Shown piece after piece: positions 8,613-17,916 of a stretch of DNA of 64,000 bases. How positions within the stretch are numbered: the stretch's first letter is position 1; every line of letters starts with the position of its first letter. The translations under genes were made by a program, and so were the position numbers. The notes under the pieces are model-generated. The model did not search any database and had not been told where the DNA came from. It saw only the letters and a program-made list of their open reading frames with translations. Location: positions 1-64,000 of the forward strand of contig CAVQNH010000042.1 of the NCBI GenBank assembly GCA_963713815.1, given 5' to 3'. The DNA is from RYN-230 sp963713815 (GTDB taxonomy: Bacteria; Actinomycetota; Actinomycetes; Streptosporangiales; Streptosporangiaceae).

Positions 8613-11482
8613 ACGAGGGTCCACACCTCCGGGCGGGGGGTGCCGCCGGTGTCCACGGAGGCGAAACCGCGCGCGGCCTCCTTGAGGTGGGCCAGGGCCG
8701 CGTCACGCTGGCCGGCCGCGTGCAGCAGGTCGGCCAGGTTGGTGTGCAGCGCGGCGACCCGGTGCTGGTCGCCCAGTTCGCGCCCCAGCGCCAGCGCCTC
8801 CTGGGCCAGCCGCAGGGCCTCACCCGGCTGGCCGCTGTCGGCCAGCAGCCGGCTCAGGTTATTGAGTGCGGCCACCGCGGCCCCCGGGTCGGGCAGGCCG
8901 CGCGCGTGGTCCAGGCTTTCCCGCAGCCGGGCCGCGGCCGACGTCGTGGCCCCGCTCCGCGCGTCCAGCATGCCCAGCACGTTCAGCGCCTGGGCGACGG
9001 CGGCCGGGTCCCCGGCCCGCCGGGCCGCTTCCAGCGCGCCCTGGGCCAGGCCGGCCGCGGCCTGCACGGCGCCGCGCCGGTAGGCCAGCACCGCGCGGTC
9101 CGCCTCGATCCGGGCCCGGCGGCTTGGGTCACAGCCCTCGAGCAGCTCGAGGGCCACGTCGAGATGCGCTTCGGCCAGCGCCCAGTCGCCCAGCCGGTGA
9201 TGCACCTCGGCCAGCTTGTGCTCGATGGCCGCCGGGGCGGCCGGCCCGTCTGCGGGCACCGGTCCCGCGCGCTGGCCGTCGAGCGCCGACGCGGCCGCCT
9301 CGAACTCGGCCAGCGCCTCCCGGTACCGGCCCAGCACCGTGAGCACGTCGCCCAGGGCGACGGCCACCTGCGCAGGCGGAAAACCCAGCGCCTCGGCCCG
9401 GCGCAGGTACGCGTACTCCTCGGCGTGGGCGTACAGATCCCGGGCCCGCCGGGCGGCCCGCCACCACCAGCCGGCCGCCTCGGAGTCCCGGCCGGCCCGC
9501 TGCAGGTGCTCCGCGATGGCCGCGGCCCGGGTGGTCACCGGATCCCGCTCGTACCGGCGGATCAGCACCCCGGCGGCCCGGCCGTGCAGCAGCCTGCGCC
9601 GGGCCAGGGTCGCGGACTCGTAGACGACCTCCCGCAGGGCCTCGTACGGGAAGTCGTAGCGGGGCACGCCGCTGTCCCCGGCCGGGGGTATCTCGGTGAT
9701 CAGGAACCGGCGGACCGCCTCGTCGAGCGCCTCGACCGTCTCCGTCTCGCCCCGCCCGCTGACCGCCCTCAGCAGGTCGGCGTCACAGCCGCTGCCCAGC
9801 ACGGCCGCGGTGGACAGCATCTGCAGGGTGGGCTCGCTGGCCGCCTGCAGCCGCCTGCGCAGCAGTTCCCGGACCGAGGCGGGCGGCCACCAGTGCTCCC
9901 CGCCGTCACCGGCTCCCGAGCGGAGTCCCTCCACGTACTCCCGGACCAGCATGGGCAATCCCCGGGTCTGGGCCAGCAGCCGGCCCACGTCCGCGTCGCG
10001 GACCCCCGAGCGCAGCAGGAGGTCGCGGATCTGCTCTTCGCCCAGCGGAGCGGGTTCGACCACGGTGCCCCGCCCGGCGTCGGACGCCTCGCTGAGCGCC
10101 GCGCGCAGCCCGCGGAGCCGTTCCGCGTGCTCGGTGGAGCAGCTGATCACGAGCAGCAGCGGCCAGCCGGGCAGCCTGCGGACCAGGTAAGCCAGCAGGT
10201 CCAGGGACGGGCCGTCGGCCCAGTGGGCGTCCTCGACCACAATCACGCCGGCCAGCGGCCCGGTCAGGGCGGCTGACGCCGCGGTCCGCAGCGCCTCCCC
10301 GATCGCCCCGTACAGCCGGGTCAGCGCCATCGGGCTGTCCAGCGGGGCCGGCGTGTCCGGGTAGTCCGCGGCCAGTTCGGGGCAGAGGCGGCCGGTCATG
10401 GCCGCGGTGTGCGCGGGCAGCCGGGCCGGGAGTTCCGGGCAGACCGACAGCGCGGTGCGCAGCAGGTCGGCGGCGAGCACGAACGGAAGCTCGCTCTCGC
10501 CGTCGTGGCAGCGCGCGGCCAGCACCACGCCCCCGGCCGTCTGCGCCTCACCGCGGAATACCTCCAGCAGCCGGGTCTTGCCCGAGCCGGCCGCGCCCAG
10601 CACCGTCACCACCCGGCCCGCCGCGCCCACGCGGTGCCAGGCCGCGTGGAGCGCGTGCAGCTGATCCTCCCGGCCGACCAGGGGCCACCCGGCCGGGCCC
10701 GGCGCGGCGTCGGCCCGGCCGGGCCCGGGAGCCAGCACGGCTGGCGCGGGCCGCCCCGGGGCCGGGGCCAGGCCGGCCCGCACATCGTCGTAGAGCTGAG
10801 TGGTCTCCGGCAGTGGCCGCACGGCCAGCTCCGTGTCCAGGGCCCGGACCAGCGCCCGGTACTGGCGCAGCGCGGCGGACCGCTGCCCGGTCCATGCCAG
10901 CAGCCTGATCAGCTCCTGGTAGGCCGGCTCGTGCAGCGGGTCGAGCGCCTGCCAGCGCTGCGCGTGCGCCACCGCGCGGTCCAGGTCACCCGCCGCGGTG
11001 CAGGCCGCGACCAGCCGTTCCAGCACCGCGGCGAGCCGCTGGCGGAGCCGGTCCGCGGTCGCGGCCTGCCAGTCGTCGAACTCGGGGCAGTCCCGCAGCG
11101 CGAACCCGGCCAGGAAATCGTCCCGGTAGAGCCGCGCCGCCCGGTCCAGCGAGCCGGCGCCGGGCCCGGCCGCCGCGGCCTCGAAGTCGGTGACGTCCAC
11201 CTGGACCCGGCCCGGGTCCAGGGCCACCGCCGCCCGGGTGACCCGCAGGCCCGGCCCGGCGGCCGCGGCGGTCACCGACAGCGTGCGGCGCAGCGAGGCC
11301 CGCGCCCGGGCGGCGTCCGCCTCCGGCCAGAGCAGCACGGCCAGGCGCTCGCGGCTCAGCTCGTGATCGTGCATCGCGAGCAGGGCCAGCACGGCCGTGG
11401 CCTTGCGGGTGTCGAAGCTGACCAGCGCGCCGTTCCTGGTCACCGCCGGTGCCCCGAGCAGGGCAAGGCTCAGCTCTGCCAC
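8603..11482 (-). CDS. BTAD-domain transcriptional regulator with AAA ATPase and TPR repeats
   Basis: This 959-residue multidomain regulator has, in order: an OmpR-like winged helix (residues about 1-95, LALLGAPAVTRNG...LLWPEADAARARASLRR), a BTAD domain (about 95-250, VDVTDFEAAA...LDTELAVRPLPET), a P-loop ATPase (Walker A LGAAGSGKTRLLEV, Walker B VIVVEDAHWAD) and a long TPR-like helical C-terminus from about residue 650. AfsR-like relatives sense a signal through the ATPase/TPR part and activate nearby promoters. The GTG at 11482 has GGGGAG seven bases upstream and matches the family start. It is divergent from the partner-switching operon, which is a plausible target. No antibiotic biosynthesis genes are in view. 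Confidence 0.85.
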   Translation of the reverse strand: MAELSLALLGAPAVTRNGALVSFDTRKATAVLALLAMHDHELSRERLAVLLWPEADAARARASLRRTLSVTAAAAGPGLRVTRAAVALDPGRVQVDVTDFEAAAAGPGAGSLDRAARLYRDDFLAGFALRDCPEFDDWQAATADRLRQRLAAVLERLVAACTAAGDLDRAVAHAQRWQALDPLHEPAYQELIRLLAWTGQRSAALRQYRALVRALDTELAVRPLPETTQLYDDVRAGLAPAPGRPAPAVLAPGPGRADAAPGPAGWPLVGREDQLHALHAAWHRVGAAGRVVTVLGAAGSGKTRLLEVFRGEAQTAGGVVLAARCHDGESELPFVLAADLLRTALSVCPELPARLPAHTAAMTGRLCPELAADYPDTPAPLDSPMALTRLYGAIGEALRTAASAALTGPLAGVIVVEDAHWADGPSLDLLAYLVRRLPGWPLLLVISCSTEHAERLRGLRAALSEASDAGRGTVVEPAPLGEEQIRDLLLRSGVRDADVGRLLAQTRGLPMLVREYVEGLRSGAGDGGEHWWPPASVRELLRRRLQAASEPTLQMLSTAAVLGSGCDADLLRAVSGRGETETVEALDEAVRRFLITEIPPAGDSGVPRYDFPYEALREVVYESATLARRRLLHGRAAGVLIRRYERDPVTTRAAAIAEHLQRAGRDSEAAGWWWRAARRARDLYAHAEEYAYLRRAEALGFPPAQVAVALGDVLTVLGRYREALAEFEAAASALDGQRAGPVPADGPAAPAAIEHKLAEVHHRLGDWALAEAHLDVALELLEGCDPSRRARIEADRAVLAYRRGAVQAAAGLAQGALEAARRAGDPAAVAQALNVLGMLDARSGATTSAAARLRESLDHARGLPDPGAAVAALNNLSRLLADSGQPGEALRLAQEALALGRELGDQHRVAALHTNLADLLHAAGQRDAALAHLKEAARGFASVDTGGTPRPEVWTLVEW

Positions 11483-11643
11483 GCCGTTCTCCCCCCACGT
11501 GGTGCCTCTCGGCTTCCGCAAGCCACCGTAACGCAGCAACGTGAAATTCTCTGCCGGCCGCTGACTTGCCGTAACGATCTCGTATCGCCGTCTCCCTAAG
11601 CTGGCCCTGAGCTTGGGCAAGCCGGACGGATACGGAGCGTGCC
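11483..11643. promoter_or_regulatory. Divergent promoter region between BTAD regulator and SpoIIE phosphatase gene
   Basis: The 161-base region between divergent starts includes a less GC-rich stretch (AACGTGAAATTCTC and CGTAACGATCTCGTAT). Both promoters should lie here. I see no certain -35/-10 pair and no clear direct-repeat BTAD site. Confidence 0.45.
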
Positions 11644-13023
11644 ATGGCACAACGGCTGGACCGGACCAGCACCGGCGGCAGCGGGGGCGCTGCCGGCACC
11701 GTCACCGAGGCGCCGGGCGCGGACCCGGCGGGCCTCCCGGCCCAGACGGGGGCCGGCCCGGTGCCGCAAGATCCCGCGGGCAGCGTGGCGGCCAGTTCCC
11801 CGGCGGCTCCTCCGGCGGCCGGCCCGCCAGCGTCCAGCGGTGCCGCACCCGGCCCCCTCACCGCCAGCGGCCCGCGTGGCTGGCGCCGGGGCTGGCGGCG
11901 TAGTCGCCAGGCCGCCGCGGCCGTGGCGCCGGTCCCGGTGGCCGACCCGGTCAGGCCGGGGCCGGAGATCGCCCTCGCGTCCAATGACCCGCTGGTCGGT
12001 TACCTGCTCAGCGCGGCCGGCGCGGTGGACATCCGCGGCCTCGAACTCGATTCCCCGGCCCTGGCCGCGATGAAGGACGCCGGGGTGGTGCTCAGCGTTC
12101 CGCTGATCTCCTCGGGCAGCCTGATCGGGGTGATCAGCCTGGGGCCCCGGCTATCCGAACGGGACTACTCCTCCGAGGACCGGCGGCTGCTCAACGCGCT
12201 CGCCGGGTACGCCGCCCCGGCCATGCGGGTCGGGCAACTGGTCCGGCAGCAGGAGGCCGAAGCCCGGAACCGGGAGCGGATCGAGCAGGAGCTGAAGATC
12301 GCGCAGATCATCCAGCAGCAGTTCCTGCCCAAGACCGTGCCTGATCTCCCCAGCTGGCACGTGGCCGCGTTCTACCGGCCCGCCCGCACCGTGGGCGGCG
12401 ACTTTTACGACTTCATCCCGCTGCCGGACGGCCGGGTCATGTTCGTGGTCGGTGATGTGACCGATAAAGGCATCCCGGCGGCGCTGGTGATGGCCAGCAC
12501 GCACGCGCTGCTCCGCGGCGCCGCACCCAGGCTGATCTCCCCGGGCGCCGTGCTCGCGCACGTCAACGACCTGCTCTGCGCGGACATCCCGGCGCACATG
12601 TTCGTCACCTGCCTGGCCCTGGTGCTGGACCCGCTGAGCGGCAAGGTCGAGTTCGCCAACGCCGGTCACGACGTGCCATACGTGCGCACCGGCAGCGGCG
12701 TGGCCGAGCTGCGGGCCAGGGGCATGCCCCTCGGGCTGATGCCCGGGATGGACTACGAGGAGAAGACCTTCCAGTTCCAGCCAGGAGACTGCGCGCTGCT
12801 GCACAGCGACGGGCTGGCCGAGGCGCACTCGCCGGACCGTGAGATGTTCGGCTTCCCCCGGGTCGCCGAGCTGGCCGGGCGGGGTCCCTCCGGGGAAGAA
12901 CTGATCGACCTGTGCCTCACTGAGCTGGCCGCGTTCACCGGGCCGGAGGCCGAGCAGGAGGACGACATCACGCTGGTGTGCCTGGAGCGGAGTATGTCCG
13001 CCCGTTACGCGGGAGGCGCCTGA
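11644..13023 (+). CDS. GAF-linked SpoIIE/RsbU-type PP2C serine phosphatase
   Basis: The 459-residue protein begins with about 100 residues of Pro/Ala/Gly-rich low complexity. A partial GAF-like domain (about 105-210, VVLSVPLISSGSLIGVISLG) and a helical linker follow. The SpoIIE-type PP2C domain (about 230-455) has metal-binding motifs GGDFYDF, GDVTDKGIPAAL and the terminal EDDITLVCLE. Such phosphatases dephosphorylate STAS-domain anti-anti-sigma factors in partner-switching cascades. Its TGA overlaps the ATG of the RsbW-like kinase gene, and two STAS genes follow, which supports that role. The input signal is probably sensed by the GAF part. Confidence 0.85.
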   Translation: MAQRLDRTSTGGSGGAAGTVTEAPGADPAGLPAQTGAGPVPQDPAGSVAASSPAAPPAAGPPASSGAAPGPLTASGPRGWRRGWRRSRQAAAAVAPVPVADPVRPGPEIALASNDPLVGYLLSAAGAVDIRGLELDSPALAAMKDAGVVLSVPLISSGSLIGVISLGPRLSERDYSSEDRRLLNALAGYAAPAMRVGQLVRQQEAEARNRERIEQELKIAQIIQQQFLPKTVPDLPSWHVAAFYRPARTVGGDFYDFIPLPDGRVMFVVGDVTDKGIPAALVMASTHALLRGAAPRLISPGAVLAHVNDLLCADIPAHMFVTCLALVLDPLSGKVEFANAGHDVPYVRTGSGVAELRARGMPLGLMPGMDYEEKTFQFQPGDCALLHSDGLAEAHSPDREMFGFPRVAELAGRGPSGEELIDLCLTELAAFTGPEAEQEDDITLVCLERSMSARYAGGA

Positions 13024-13544
13024 TGACCTCGGTGGCCCGGCCGGCACCCCGGAGGCTCGCGGCGTTCGCGGTGCCCAGCGAGCCGGGCAACGAGCGCCTG
13101 GCGCTGGCCCGGGTCGCCGAGGCCGTGGCGGCCAGCGGGCTGCCGCCGGCCCGGCTGGAACGGCTGAAGACCGCCGTGGCCGAGGCCACCATGAACGCGA
13201 TCGAGCACGGTAACCGGGGCCGGCCAGAGGTCCCGGTGGACGTGGAGGTCACCCAGGAAGGCGACGACATCGTCGTGGCCATCACGGACCTCGGGGGAGA
13301 GCACGCGCCGCCGGGGCCGGCCGAGGAGCCGGACCTGCTGCTGAAGCTGGAAGGCGAGCAGCAGGCGCGCGGATGGGGGCTGTTCCTCATCCGGAACATG
13401 GTGGACGCCATGCAGGTACGCACGGACGGCCCGCGGCACACCATCCAGCTCACCATGCGGGGCGGCGGCGCCACGCCGGTCCCGCACAGCGGGGGACTCG
13501 AAGGAGGCGGCCATGAAGGAAGCGGCCATGAAGAAGAGCTGTGA
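13023..13544 (+). CDS. RsbW-like anti-sigma factor / serine kinase (GHKL ATPase)
   Basis: The 173-residue protein starts at an ATG overlapping the phosphatase stop (TGATG). GHKL ATPase signatures are visible: an N-box AVAEATMNAIEHGNRG with the Asn and Glu ligands, a D-box VAITDLGGE and a G-box ARGWGLFLIRNMVD. In partner switching, such kinases either hold a sigma factor or phosphorylate the STAS antagonist. The C-terminus has a Gly/His/Glu-rich tail (GGLEGGGHEGSGHEEEL) that overlaps the start of the next gene. No cognate sigma factor gene is adjacent. Confidence 0.85.
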   Translation: MTSVARPAPRRLAAFAVPSEPGNERLALARVAEAVAASGLPPARLERLKTAVAEATMNAIEHGNRGRPEVPVDVEVTQEGDDIVVAITDLGGEHAPPGPAEEPDLLLKLEGEQQARGWGLFLIRNMVDAMQVRTDGPRHTIQLTMRGGGATPVPHSGGLEGGGHEGSGHEEEL

Positions 13545-13890
13545 GGCAGCCGTGCACTCGGTGGGCGGCGCGGCCGTCATCGAGCTGACCGGCGAGGTGG
13601 ACGGAGGCGCGGCAGGCGTCCTCAACGCGGCCTACGAGCAGGCCGTCGGCAGCGGCGAGCCGGGCACCGTGGTCCTCGACTTCGCCCGGGTCGGCTACAT
13701 CAACTCGACCGGGATCGCGCTGATCGTCAGCGTGCTCGCCCGGGCCCGGGCCGAGCGGCGCAAGGTGGTCGCGAGCGGCCTGTCGGAGCACTACCGGGAG
13801 ATCTTCGACATCACCCGGCTGTCGGACTTCATCGAGGTCTTCGGGGACCTCGACGCGGCGGTGAGCCAGCTGGCCGGGCCGGCTGCCTGA
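13513..13890 (+). CDS. STAS-domain anti-anti-sigma factor (first copy)
   Basis: This 125-residue single-domain STAS protein overlaps the end of the kinase gene by 32 bases; GGAGGC precedes the ATG. The phosphorylatable serine is Ser65 in VGYINSTGIALIV, the classic SpoIIAA/RsbV position. The upstream SpoIIE phosphatase and kinase would set its phosphorylation state. An alternative start is the ATG five codons downstream (13528). It is closely similar to the following STAS protein in SEHYREIF/SDHYREIF and neighbouring positions, which suggests duplication. Confidence 0.85.
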   Translation: MKEAAMKKSCEAAVHSVGGAAVIELTGEVDGGAAGVLNAAYEQAVGSGEPGTVVLDFARVGYINSTGIALIVSVLARARAERRKVVASGLSEHYREIFDITRLSDFIEVFGDLDAAVSQLAGPAA

Positions 13891-13915
13891 CCAGGGCAGG
13901 ATCAGCCGGGCGCGG

Positions 13916-13997
13916 AGTGAGCAGGGCGCAGCGTAAGCAGGGCGCAGGGTCAGCAAGAGCGCAGGGTCACAAGGACGCAGGGTCACAAGGGGAGGGG
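13916..13997 (+). repeat. 16-17 bp degenerate tandem repeat upstream of second STAS gene
   Basis: Four imperfect units built on GCGCAGGGTCACAAGG fill most of the gap between the two STAS genes and end just before the GGGGAGG ribosome site of the second. Unit spacing is 16 or 17 bases, so it is not a coding repeat. Confidence 0.7.
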
Positions 13998-14001
13998 CGT
14001 C

Positions 14002-14358
14002 ATGGACGCACAGATAGTCACGATGGGCGTTCGCCATATCGGCGGCGACGTGGCGGTAGTCGATATCAAGGGCGAAGTCACCGCGGCCTGCGAGCCGGTC
14101 CTGATGTCGGCGTACGAGGAAGCCGGCGGCCCGGGGACCAGCCGGCTGGTGCTCAACTTCGCCGGCCTGGAGTACATGAACAGCGGCGGCATCGGGATGC
14201 TCGTCACCCTGCTGGTCCGGGCCAACCGGCAGCGGCAGCAGCTGGCCGCCTACGGGCTGAGCGACCACTACCGCGAGATCTTCGAGCTCACCCGCCTCGA
14301 CGAGGCGATCACCATCTACGACGACGAGGCATCGGCGCTGGTCGGTGCGGCGACCTGA
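14002..14358 (+). CDS. STAS-domain anti-anti-sigma factor (second copy)
   Basis: A 118-residue STAS protein with a strong GGGGAGG ribosome site. The conserved segment is LEYMNSGGIGMLVTLL with the candidate phosphoserine at Ser61. The second half (LSDHYREIFELTRLDEAI) is nearly the same as in the preceding STAS gene. Having two antagonists beside one kinase suggests either graded control or separate partners. The next gene starts 10 bases downstream. Confidence 0.85.
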   Translation: MDAQIVTMGVRHIGGDVAVVDIKGEVTAACEPVLMSAYEEAGGPGTSRLVLNFAGLEYMNSGGIGMLVTLLVRANRQRQQLAAYGLSDHYREIFELTRLDEAITIYDDEASALVGAAT

Positions 14359-14368
14359 GGAGGCCGAC

Positions 14369-15163
14369 ATGACTGAGGCAACGGGGCCGGAGAGAGTGCG
14401 CTCCGCCGAGCAGATCGAGCTGAGCGTCCGCGAAGCGGCCGCAGGCGTGGCGCCGCGCAACGATGCCGGGCGCTGGGCGGCCAAGGTTGACCGGCTCGAC
14501 GTGGTGCAGCGGGACGGCGTGCGCGGGACCAACGTGGCCGGCCGACGGCTCACCGGGCCCGTGCAGGGCTTCGGCAAGATGTGGCAGAAGACCTACCGCC
14601 TGGCGGTAGGGACGGCGGTTACCCCCGAGCAGGCCATCACCACGTGGAAGGCGCACTTCCCCGAGTTCTGGCCGGCCGGGAACCGCTTCGCCGGCGCGCT
14701 CACCGGCATCAGCCCCGGTGACGTGGCCCTGCTCGACCTGGCCATCGGCGGCGGCGTCAAGCTCTCCACCGGCGTGTTCGTGCTCTACGCCGACGAGGAG
14801 TCGTTCACGCTGATGACCCCGCAGGGCCATATGTTCGCCGGCTGGATCACGTTCTCTGCCGAGGGCGGCCCGGACGGGACTGTCGTCCAGGCCCAGGTGC
14901 TGATGCGGGCCAACGATCCCCTGTACGAGCTGGGCATGATGTTCGGCGGGCACCGTAAGGAAGACGTGTTCTGGGCCGAGACGCTGACCGCGCTGGGCCG
15001 CTACCTGGACGCCCCCGACCTGGCCGTATCCACCCGCACCGTGTGCGTGGACAGCAGCCGGCAGTGGCGCAACGCCAGCAATGTCTGGCACAACTCCATG
15101 GTGCGCAGCATGCTGCAGACCCTGGCCGCCCCGGTCACGGCCCTGCGCCGGCGCCGCGGCTGA
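14369..15163 (+). CDS. Uncharacterised actinobacterial protein, SRPBCC/DUF1990-like
   Basis: A 264-residue soluble protein with AGGAGG six bases before the ATG. Memorable stretches are GFGKMWQKTYRLAVG, ITTWKAHFPEFWPAGNRF, STGVFVLYADEESFTLMTPQ and GGHRKEDVFWAETL. They resemble a widespread actinobacterial family of unknown function whose members look like lipid-binding SRPBCC-type folds. I have no catalytic motif to offer. It is in line with the STAS genes and 44 bases before the FAD oxidoreductase, so it may share their transcript. The DUF1990 name is from memory and unverified. Confidence 0.6.
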   Translation: MTEATGPERVRSAEQIELSVREAAAGVAPRNDAGRWAAKVDRLDVVQRDGVRGTNVAGRRLTGPVQGFGKMWQKTYRLAVGTAVTPEQAITTWKAHFPEFWPAGNRFAGALTGISPGDVALLDLAIGGGVKLSTGVFVLYADEESFTLMTPQGHMFAGWITFSAEGGPDGTVVQAQVLMRANDPLYELGMMFGGHRKEDVFWAETLTALGRYLDAPDLAVSTRTVCVDSSRQWRNASNVWHNSMVRSMLQTLAAPVTALRRRRG

Positions 15164-15206
15164 CCAGGCCAGCGTCCAGGGGGGACAAGCATGTCTGGTA
15201 TCGGCA

Positions 15207-16700
15207 ATGCACGGTGACGCTGACGCCGTGGTCGTGGGCAGCGGGCCGAACGGCCTGGCGGCCGCGGTCACGCTCAGCGCCGCCGGCCTGCGCGTCCTCG
15301 TCATCGAAGGCAGCCCGGCGATCGGCGGCGGCTGCCGGACCGAGGAACTCACCCTGCCGGGATTCTGGCACGACGTCTGCTCGGCCGCCCATCCGCTGGC
15401 CGTGGCCTCTCCGTTCTTCCGCCGTTTCGACCTTGCCGCACGCGGTGTCCGGTTCGCCGGCTCCGACGTGGTGTTCGCCCAGCCGCTGGACGGCGGCCGC
15501 GCCGCCGTGGTCACCGGGTCGGTGGACGCGACCGCGGAACGCCTCGGCCGCGACGCCGCCGCCTACCGGCGCCTGCTCGGCCCGCTGACCCGCGACTGCG
15601 CCGCGCTGACCGACCTGCTGCTGACCCCGATCCGGCGGCCGCCAGCGCACCTGAACGCCGGGCTGGCCGTGTTCGGCCTGAACGGACTGCGGTCAGCCGC
15701 CGGGGTGGCGCGCCGGTTCCGCACCACCGAGGCGCGGGCCCTGTTCGCCGGGGCCGCCGCGCACGGCATGATGCCGCTCACCGCGCCGCCGACCGGCGCC
15801 GTCGGCCTCATGCTTACCGGCCTGGCCCACGCGGTGGGCTGGCCGGTGGCGGTGGGCGGCAGCGCCCGGATCACCGACGCCATGGCCGACGCGGTCGTCG
15901 CGGCCGGCGGGGCCATCGAGACCGGGCGGTGGGTGCGGTCGCTCGCCGAGCTGCCCCCGGCCCGGGCCGTCCTGCTCGACGTCGCGCCGCGGGCCCTGCT
16001 CTCGATCGCCGGAGACCGGCTGCCGCCCCGCTACCGGGACGCCCTCCGCCGGTTCCGGTACGGCGCCGGCGTGTGCAAGGCCGACTTCGCCCTGTCCGGC
16101 CCGGTGCCGTGGGCGAACGAGGCGTGCCGCCGGGCCGGGACCCTGCACCTCGGCGGGACGTACGAGGAGATCGCGGTGGCCGAGGAGCAGGTCGCCGCCG
16201 GGCAGCACCCGGACGCGCCGTACGTCCTGGTCACCCAGCCGGGCGTGGCCGACCTGACCCGGGCGCCCGCGGGACGGCACACGCTCTGGACCTACTGCCA
16301 CGTGCCCGCCGGATCGACGGTGGACATGACCGCCCGGATCGAGGCGCAGATCGAGCGCTTCGCGCCCGGCTTCCGCGACCTGATCCTGGCCCGGCACACG
16401 CTGACCGCCGCGGACGAGGAAGCGCGGAACCCCAACTATGTCGGCGGCGACATCGCCGCCGGGCTGCAGGACATCCGGCAGACCGTGTTCCGCCCGGCGG
16501 TCCGGTGGAACCCGTACCGCATCCCGGTCCCCGGCCTGTACCTGTGCTCCTCGTCCACCCCGCCGCTGCCGGGCGTGCACGGCCGGTGCGGTGAACTGGC
16601 CGCCCTGACCGCGCTGCGCGACGTGTTCGGCATCCGCACCCCACCGGACCTGGGGCCGGCCCGGCCGAGGCCGGCCACTGCGGCGCGGAGCAGGTCATGA
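15207..16700 (+). CDS. FAD-dependent oxidoreductase, phytoene-desaturase-like
   Basis: The 497-residue protein opens with a dinucleotide-binding motif VVVGSGPNGLAAAVTLSAAG followed by the acidic ribose-binding end (LVIEGSPAIGGGCRTEE). It closes with the C-terminal FAD motif PGLYLCSSSTPPLPGVHG, as in the crtI-like NAD(P)/FAD oxidoreductase family. The substrate is unknown. The start is uncertain. An AGGGGGGAC ribosome site is best placed for the ATG at 15191, but that frame stops after eight codons. I therefore use the in-frame ATG at 15207; a one-base error between them would restore the upstream start. The stop overlaps the first gene of the membrane-protein array (ATGA). Confidence 0.75.
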   Translation: MHGDADAVVVGSGPNGLAAAVTLSAAGLRVLVIEGSPAIGGGCRTEELTLPGFWHDVCSAAHPLAVASPFFRRFDLAARGVRFAGSDVVFAQPLDGGRAAVVTGSVDATAERLGRDAAAYRRLLGPLTRDCAALTDLLLTPIRRPPAHLNAGLAVFGLNGLRSAAGVARRFRTTEARALFAGAAAHGMMPLTAPPTGAVGLMLTGLAHAVGWPVAVGGSARITDAMADAVVAAGGAIETGRWVRSLAELPPARAVLLDVAPRALLSIAGDRLPPRYRDALRRFRYGAGVCKADFALSGPVPWANEACRRAGTLHLGGTYEEIAVAEEQVAAGQHPDAPYVLVTQPGVADLTRAPAGRHTLWTYCHVPAGSTVDMTARIEAQIERFAPGFRDLILARHTLTAADEEARNPNYVGGDIAAGLQDIRQTVFRPAVRWNPYRIPVPGLYLCSSSTPPLPGVHGRCGELAALTALRDVFGIRTPPDLGPARPRPATAARSRS

Positions 16701-17916
16701 CGGCTGGCCCGGCTCCGGTCCCGGCTGCTGGCCGCCGGCGGACACCACGGGTGCTGGCGGTCCTGCTCGCGGCCCTGGTGCTGCTGTTCAGTGCCATCAC
16801 CATCGTGCAATCGGCCGCGGCCCACCAGATCACGCTCGGGTCATTCAATACCGGGGCCGGGCTGATGCTGACCCTGTGGGTGATCGCGGCCGTGGGCCTG
16901 GTTGTGGCCTGGCATCAGCCGGGTAACCCGATCGGCTGGCTGCTCCTGGCCGCGCCCACGTCCCTGGCGGTGACCTTCGCCAGCGACGGATACGACGGGG
17001 CCTACCGGGCCGGCCAGCACACCCTGCCGGTGCTCGGCCCGGCGGCGCTCATCTTCGCCCAGCTGTTCTTCTTCCCGTTCATCGCGTTCCCGCTCATCAT
17101 CTGGCTGTTCCCGGACGGCCGCCTCCCGCCCGGGCGCTGGAAATGGGTGTTCTGGATCTTCCTGGCGATCACCGTGCCGGGCTTCCTGCTCGGTGCTCGG
17201 AGCCACCATCGCCGCCGAGGCCGGGCACCACGTCCATGTCCTGTCCGACGGGCAGCTGGCTCAGGTCGAGAATCCCTCGTCGCCGGTCGTCGGCGCGGCT
17301 TACGCAGCTGTTCCTCTTCGGGCTGGTGGGCGGCTGGCTGGGCGCGCTGGCCTGGCAGATCGCCAGCTGGCACCGGTCCTCCGGCGAGCGCCGCCAGCAG
17401 CTGAAATGGCTGATGAGCGGAGCCGCCGTCTGCGGGGTGTCCGCTGTCACCTCGTTCGGCAGCAGCGCTTCCCTCTGGGAAATACTGATCATCGGCATCA
17501 TGGCGCTGCCGATGTCGATCGGGATCGGGATCCTGAAGTACCGGCTGTACGACATTGACCGGATTATTTCGCGGACGCTGGCGTACGCGCTGGTCACCGG
17601 GCTGCTGGTCGGGGTGTACGCCGGGCTGGTGCTGCTGGCCACCGAGGTGCTGGGGTTCTCCTCCCCGGTCGCGGTGGCCGTGTCCACGCTGGCCGCGGCG
17701 GCGCTGTTCACCCCGCTGCGCCGCCGGGTGCAGCGGGCCGTGGACCGCCGGTTCAACCGCGCCCGCTACGACGCGGACGCCGCCGTAGAGGCCTTCGCAG
17801 CCCGGCTCGCAGGCGCCGTTGCGTTGGGTGAAGTCCGGGCCGACCTGCTCGCGGTGGTCGCCGGGGCGCTGGAACCAGCCCACCTGGGCGTCTGGGTCGC
17901 GGAGGGCGAGCGGTGA
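16697..17916 (+). CDS. Tandem membrane sensor-like protein, copy 1 of 5 (two frame breaks)
   Basis: Begins at an ATG overlapping the oxidoreductase stop. About six membrane helices come first, with LWVIAAVGLVVAWHQPGNPIGWLLL and a LFPDGRLPPGRW motif. A conserved C-terminal block then holds HRSSGERRQQLKWL, ILKYRLYDIDRIISRTLAYA, RRRVQRAVDRRFNRARYDAD and a final helix AHLGVWV. The family resembles the membrane half of actinobacterial sensor histidine kinases, yet no HisKA or HATPase domain follows. The frame breaks near 17194 and 17300, with the expected sequence continuing each time in another frame. It is the first member of a five-gene coupled array. Confidence 0.7.
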
